A DNA stretch of 41,922 nucleotides from SH-MAG3 sp035461245. Lineage in GTDB: Bacteria > Gemmatimonadota > Gemmatimonadetes > Longimicrobiales > RSA9. A program made the translations under genes and the position numbers. The notes beneath the pieces are model-generated. The model ran no database searches, had not been told where the DNA came from, and saw only the letters and a list, made by a program, of their open reading frames with translations. The stretch covers positions 1-41,922 of the forward strand of contig DATHVP010000020.1 in the NCBI GenBank assembly GCA_035461245.1, written 5' to 3'. Of the stretch, positions 39,016-41,922 are shown piece by piece. Position 1 is the first letter of the stretch. Each line of letters begins with the position of its first letter.

Positions 39016-39402
39016 ATGCAACAACAGAATGCGTACTGCTCGGCCTGCGACCAGGACGTCCGCGTCGTGGTCACGGATCCGCCGGTCCATGCGGACCAGG
39101 CGCCCCTCGAGGGTGGCGAGGTTGTGTGCCTCGACTTCGGTGAGCGCTGTACCGGCTCCATGTGCCCCATGTTCGGCCTGCCGCGCATGCTCATGGCCGT
39201 GCGCCTTGCGCGCAGCGGGCTGAGGCCTGACGCGTTCCGCACCGTCAAGGCGCCCTGCCAGGACTGCGGCGAGGTCGTGGACCTGCAGGTGCTGGACGGC
39301 GCCTACACCCACTGCCCCGCGTGTGGTTCCCGTAACCGCATGGTCCGCATGAAGATCGGGGAGGAAGACTACGTCGCACTCGCCTCCGCCGGCGAAGGCT
39401 GA
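39016..39402 (+). CDS. Cysteine-rich zinc-ribbon-like protein of unknown function
   Basis: A 128-residue soluble protein with nine cysteines of note: AYCSAC (8, 11), VVCL (38), CTGSMCPMF (45, 50), then in the C-terminal half CQDC (81, 84) and CPAC (100, 103), the last two pairs forming a classical zinc ribbon. The N-terminal half is a paralogue of the preceding 75-residue protein. AGGAGG precedes the ATG at 39016; the in-frame GTG at 38980 is less likely. It might be a metal-handling or Fe-S assembly helper for the Rnf/PFOR proteins, but that rests on position only. Confidence 0.75.
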   Translation: MQQQNAYCSACDQDVRVVVTDPPVHADQAPLEGGEVVCLDFGERCTGSMCPMFGLPRMLMAVRLARSGLRPDAFRTVKAPCQDCGEVVDLQVLDGAYTHCPACGSRNRMVRMKIGEEDYVALASAGEG

Positions 39403-39426
39403 AAAATGTCCAATGGAGAAGAAAGC

Positions 39427-39873
39427 ATGACGGACCAGAACACGGGTACACGGCCGGCACGGGCCGCCACCATCACGTGGGACGGTGGCCTGCGGTTCAC
39501 CGCCGAGATGAGGGGCCATAGCGTGCCCACTGACCAGCCGGTTCACGCCGGCGGCGCTGACAGCGCCATCATGCCGCTGGAGTTGCTGGCGGCCAGCCTG
39601 GGCACGTGCGTGGCCCTCTACGCCCACCAGTTCTGCGCGGCCCGGCAGATACCCGTGGACGGACTGGGGGTGGAGGTCAGCCACGAGACGGCGAAGGCGC
39701 CGAAACGCATTGGCCGGTTCGACGTCGTCGTGCGGCTGCCGGACGGCTTTCCTGACGAATACCGCGCGGCCGCCGAGCGGGCCGTGCGTGCGTGTCCCGT
39801 TCACAACACGCTGTCGCACCCGCCGGAGATCAACATCGACGTGCAGGCCCCGGCCGTGGCGAGTGCCGTCTGA
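39427..39873 (+). CDS. OsmC/Ohr-family protein
   Basis: A 148-residue protein of the OsmC/Ohr peroxidase fold. The two family cysteines are present: Cys61 in LLAASLGTCVALYA and Cys123 in AVRACPVHNTLS, the sites that reduce organic hydroperoxides. The ATG at 39427 is chosen because GGAGAAGAAAGC precedes it; ATG 39406 is seven codons upstream. It is the last gene of the kor-rnf run and is followed by a possible terminator hairpin. Protection of oxygen-sensitive ferredoxin enzymes from peroxides is a plausible role, inferred from context. Confidence 0.88.
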   Translation: MTDQNTGTRPARAATITWDGGLRFTAEMRGHSVPTDQPVHAGGADSAIMPLELLAASLGTCVALYAHQFCAARQIPVDGLGVEVSHETAKAPKRIGRFDVVVRLPDGFPDEYRAAAERAVRACPVHNTLSHPPEINIDVQAPAVASAV

Positions 39874-40390
39874 CCCTGAACTCGGGGACTGACAAGTCCC
39901 GGAAGGCGCTACATCCAGTGACCGCCGCTCGTTTCGTCCTGCGGACTGAGCGGCGGTGGCTGTATCCGGGACACTCGTGACCGGGCTCCGGCCGGGGACC
40001 ATTGCCTGGACGGGAACCGTGACGCGGGTTGCGCCAGTCCACCCCACGAATGTCGCATAGTGTCCCGACCGTCCCCCGGTGCTGCGCGGACCGCGACTGC
40101 GGGATCAGGTAATCACCTACATGGCTGTTGAGAAGTCACTTATTGTAGGCCATCCTCCCCGACCTAGCTTTCCGCGTGAGGACTGGCATGCCGCAATGTG
40201 TGCGAGGAGCGGGCAGCAATGAGGTGTCCGCCGCCGGTTCTCAACCGCCGACAACGGCATGCACAGGGAGTCCACAGTGGATCACAACCAGGAACCAGGG
40301 AGGTGCCGGCACCGCATGGTGCATCGGATGGAGCAATCTTTGTCGCAGGGTCGAAGCAGGAACCCAAACCAACGCCCTGTAGGGGGGGCC
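39874..40390. other. Intergenic region with two hairpins before the multiheme cytochrome gene
   Basis: About 517 bp with no supported gene. GGGACT (39885-39890) pairs with AGTCCC (39895-39900) over a four-base GACA loop 12 bp after the OsmC stop, a possible terminator, though without a T-run. A larger 9-bp perfect stem CCGCCGCTC (39922-39930)/GAGCGGCGG (39948-39956) follows. Further right the DNA is locally richer in A and T (40110-40150, around TTGAGAAGTCACTTATTGTAG), where the cytochrome promoter probably lies, but no clear -35/-10 pair was found. Open frames here lack a ribosome site or homology. Confidence 0.5.
39885..39956 (+). terminator. Possible terminator structures after the OsmC gene
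   Basis: A 6-bp stem with a tetraloop (39885-39900) and a 9-bp GC-rich stem with a 17-base loop (39922-39956) lie in tandem directly after the last gene of the kor-rnf run. Neither is followed by a T-tract, so termination would be weak or factor-assisted; an attenuating or protective RNA structure is also possible. Confidence 0.35.
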
Positions 40391-41908
40391 ATGAGACGCA
40401 ACAGACTGTCCACCATGCTGGCCATGCCGCTGGTGGCGCTCGGACTGACTCTGACGGGCTGCGTGGACGAGAAGATCGTCTACCGGGACCGGGATCTGTT
40501 CGAGACGCCGCCCGCAGGCGCGGCCGGGTTCGTCGGCTATTCAAACGCCGAGACCAAGCTCACGGTGTGCGGCAACTGTCATATGGGCCAGCAGGCCCTG
40601 TGGCAGCAGACTGCACATGCGGGAGCATGGGAGGGGCTGCAGAGCAGCAGCCACGCCCAGGCCTTCTGCGAAGGCTGTCATACCGTCAACGCCCTCGGCA
40701 ACATCGCCGACGGCAATGGCGGCTGGCTGGCTTCGCAGGATGCCCGTTACAAGGACGTACAGTGCGAAAGCTGCCATGGACCGGGGCTTGAGCACGTGCA
40801 GAACCCGTCGAAGGCCACCGTCGGCTCCGTGCTGGCGCCCATGGCCATCGGCACCGCTGACGCCTGGCAGGGCTGCGCCCAGTGCCATGCCGGCGCGCAT
40901 CATCCGTATGCTGACGAGTGGAAGGCGTCGGCCCACGGCAGCCCGACGGCTTCACCCCAGACCCGTGCGGAGTGCGTCGAGTGCCACACCGCCGAGAACG
41001 CGCTGCTCAAGTTCGGCATCAACGCGAACTACCACGAGAAGGCGGAATTCCTCGCCACGAACTCCGTGGCAAAGAACATGGCCATCACCTGCGCCGTCTG
41101 CCACGACCCGCACGCCACCCATGGCGCGCCCGGGCAGCTGCGCAAGTCGCTTACAGAGGCCGACCTGTCCAAGAACCTCTGCATGAAGTGCCATTACAAG
41201 CGCGGCGTGCCGGATCCCACGACGTTCCGTGGGCCCCACGCGCCGGAAGGCCCCGTCATCCTGGGTGAGGGCGGCTGGTGGTCGAACGAGATGATGGCCC
41301 GCTTCCCGAGCGGCAAGGTCGAGTCGACCCACGGCAGTCCGAACAACAATCCGAAGCTGTGCGCTGGTTGCCACATGAACCAGTTCCAGTACGCGGATGC
41401 CACGTCCGGCCAGACCATCACGTCCACAGGCCATACCTTCGAGGCGATTCCCTGCCTGGACGAGAATGGCAAGCCCGTCGTCAAGGGCACCTGCGGCCTG
41501 ACGTCGACAGAGCGGACGTTCCAGACGTGCACCGGGGCAGGCTGCCACGGCAGCGAGGGTGTGGCCCGGTCGGCCACGGCCACGGTGGAACTGCGTATCC
41601 AGGCGCTGACGGCCGAACTGGACCGTACGCTCCAGCAGATCAACAGCAACTGGCGTACGTGCCGTAATAACAGTTCCTGCGCGTCATTCCGGGGCGCGCC
41701 GTCGCCGTTCAACTTCGTGGCGGGGTCGTACAATTCGGCCCTCGGCGCGGCGTTCAACTACGACATGGGCGTCCGGAAGAGCGCGTCCATCCACAACCCG
41801 CTGCTGGTCGAGGCACTGCTGATCACGTCGATTATCCAGGTCAGGAAGGACTATGACCTGACGACGTCGTCAACGGTTGACTTGACCCCCAAGCTCACAC
41901 AGCACTAA
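40391..41908 (+). CDS. Multiheme c-type cytochrome lipoprotein (eight CxxCH plus one CX4CH)
   Basis: A 505-residue exported electron-transfer protein. The lipoprotein signal peptide ends in LTLTGC (Cys24). Heme-binding CxxCH motifs start at Cys60, 93, 125, 162, 195, 234, 264 and 324; a ninth, unusual site CTGAGCH (380-386) has four residues between the cysteines. Distal His ligands are abundant (HAGAHH, HDPHATHG). The pattern of paired motifs resembles octaheme or cytochrome c554-like proteins, and a role in extracellular or periplasmic reduction of metal, nitrogen or sulfur compounds is possible. Residues 395-505 lack hemes and may be a binding domain. The ATG at 40391 follows a G-run (AGGGGGGG). 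No partner genes are visible before the window ends. Confidence 0.9.
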   Translation: MRRNRLSTMLAMPLVALGLTLTGCVDEKIVYRDRDLFETPPAGAAGFVGYSNAETKLTVCGNCHMGQQALWQQTAHAGAWEGLQSSSHAQAFCEGCHTVNALGNIADGNGGWLASQDARYKDVQCESCHGPGLEHVQNPSKATVGSVLAPMAIGTADAWQGCAQCHAGAHHPYADEWKASAHGSPTASPQTRAECVECHTAENALLKFGINANYHEKAEFLATNSVAKNMAITCAVCHDPHATHGAPGQLRKSLTEADLSKNLCMKCHYKRGVPDPTTFRGPHAPEGPVILGEGGWWSNEMMARFPSGKVESTHGSPNNNPKLCAGCHMNQFQYADATSGQTITSTGHTFEAIPCLDENGKPVVKGTCGLTSTERTFQTCTGAGCHGSEGVARSATATVELRIQALTAELDRTLQQINSNWRTCRNNSSCASFRGAPSPFNFVAGSYNSALGAAFNYDMGVRKSASIHNPLLVEALLITSIIQVRKDYDLTTSSTVDLTPKLTQH

Positions 41909-41922
41909 CCTGAACCGGCAGG

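Noticed and set aside
37203..39248. Minus-strand reading frame of 681 codons across rnfA, apbE and the small Cys genes
   Set aside because: It covers several confident plus-strand genes; the composition is that of an antisense frame.
40198..40791. Plus-strand reading frame before and inside the cytochrome gene
   Set aside because: It is out of frame with the heme motifs, has no ribosome site and no recognisable product.

Overview
The window is a very GC-rich bacterial chromosome segment with short intergenic gaps, many ATGA stop/start overlaps and frequent GTG starts. No rRNA, tRNA, CRISPR array, transposase or integrase was seen. The 6-bladed beta-propeller protein, the M15-like/DUF5715-type lipoprotein, the abundant serine hydrolases and the Rnf/PFOR set next to a multiheme cytochrome suggest Gemmatimonadota or a similar deep-branching phylum. 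That placement is inference from gene content only.

Left part (1-3000): a truncated ECF sigma factor preceded by a Spy/CpxP-like periplasmic protein, both on the minus strand, then a plus-strand homologue of bacterial PolX (family X DNA polymerase plus PHP nuclease). In this homologue the polymerase aspartates and most PHP metal ligands are replaced, so it looks catalytically dead although its scaffold is preserved.

Second part (3207-9026): a tightly coupled eight-gene plus-strand operon. It encodes a phosphopantetheinyl transferase, a KAS III-like condensing enzyme, a thioester-reductase-like SDR, a stand-alone carrier protein, an amino acid:[carrier protein] ligase (class II aaRS-like), two ferritin-like diiron-type proteins and an ICMT-like membrane methyltransferase. 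Together these look like a compact assembly line for an amino-acid-derived product that I cannot match to a known pathway. It is the best candidate here for an undescribed system. A large LuxR-type ATPase regulator converges on its 3' end.

Middle (12100-23300): a cold-shock protein whose mRNA leader can form two competing stems around its ribosome binding site; two secreted serine beta-lactamase-like hydrolases; a secreted beta-propeller; a coupled set of DEAD-box RNA helicase, M15-like lipoprotein and CHASE histidine kinase; and a converging PAS hybrid histidine kinase.

Right part (23547-39873): a 15-gene plus-strand run with overlapping or near-overlapping genes: korA-korB (2-oxoacid:ferredoxin oxidoreductase), a cysteine-free protein of unknown function, rnfB, an oversized nifJ-type pyruvate:ferredoxin oxidoreductase (about 1702 aa with its own C-terminal ferredoxin), rnfC, rnfD, rnfG, rnfE, rnfA, a tiny cysteine-rich membrane protein resembling NqrM, apbE, two related cysteine-motif proteins and an OsmC protein. 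This places the makers of reduced ferredoxin (KOR, PFOR), its consumer (the ion-pumping Rnf complex) and the flavin-attachment and probable maturation factors in one unit. After about 500 bp of non-coding DNA the window ends with a multiheme c-type cytochrome lipoprotein carrying eight CxxCH motifs and one CX4CH motif.
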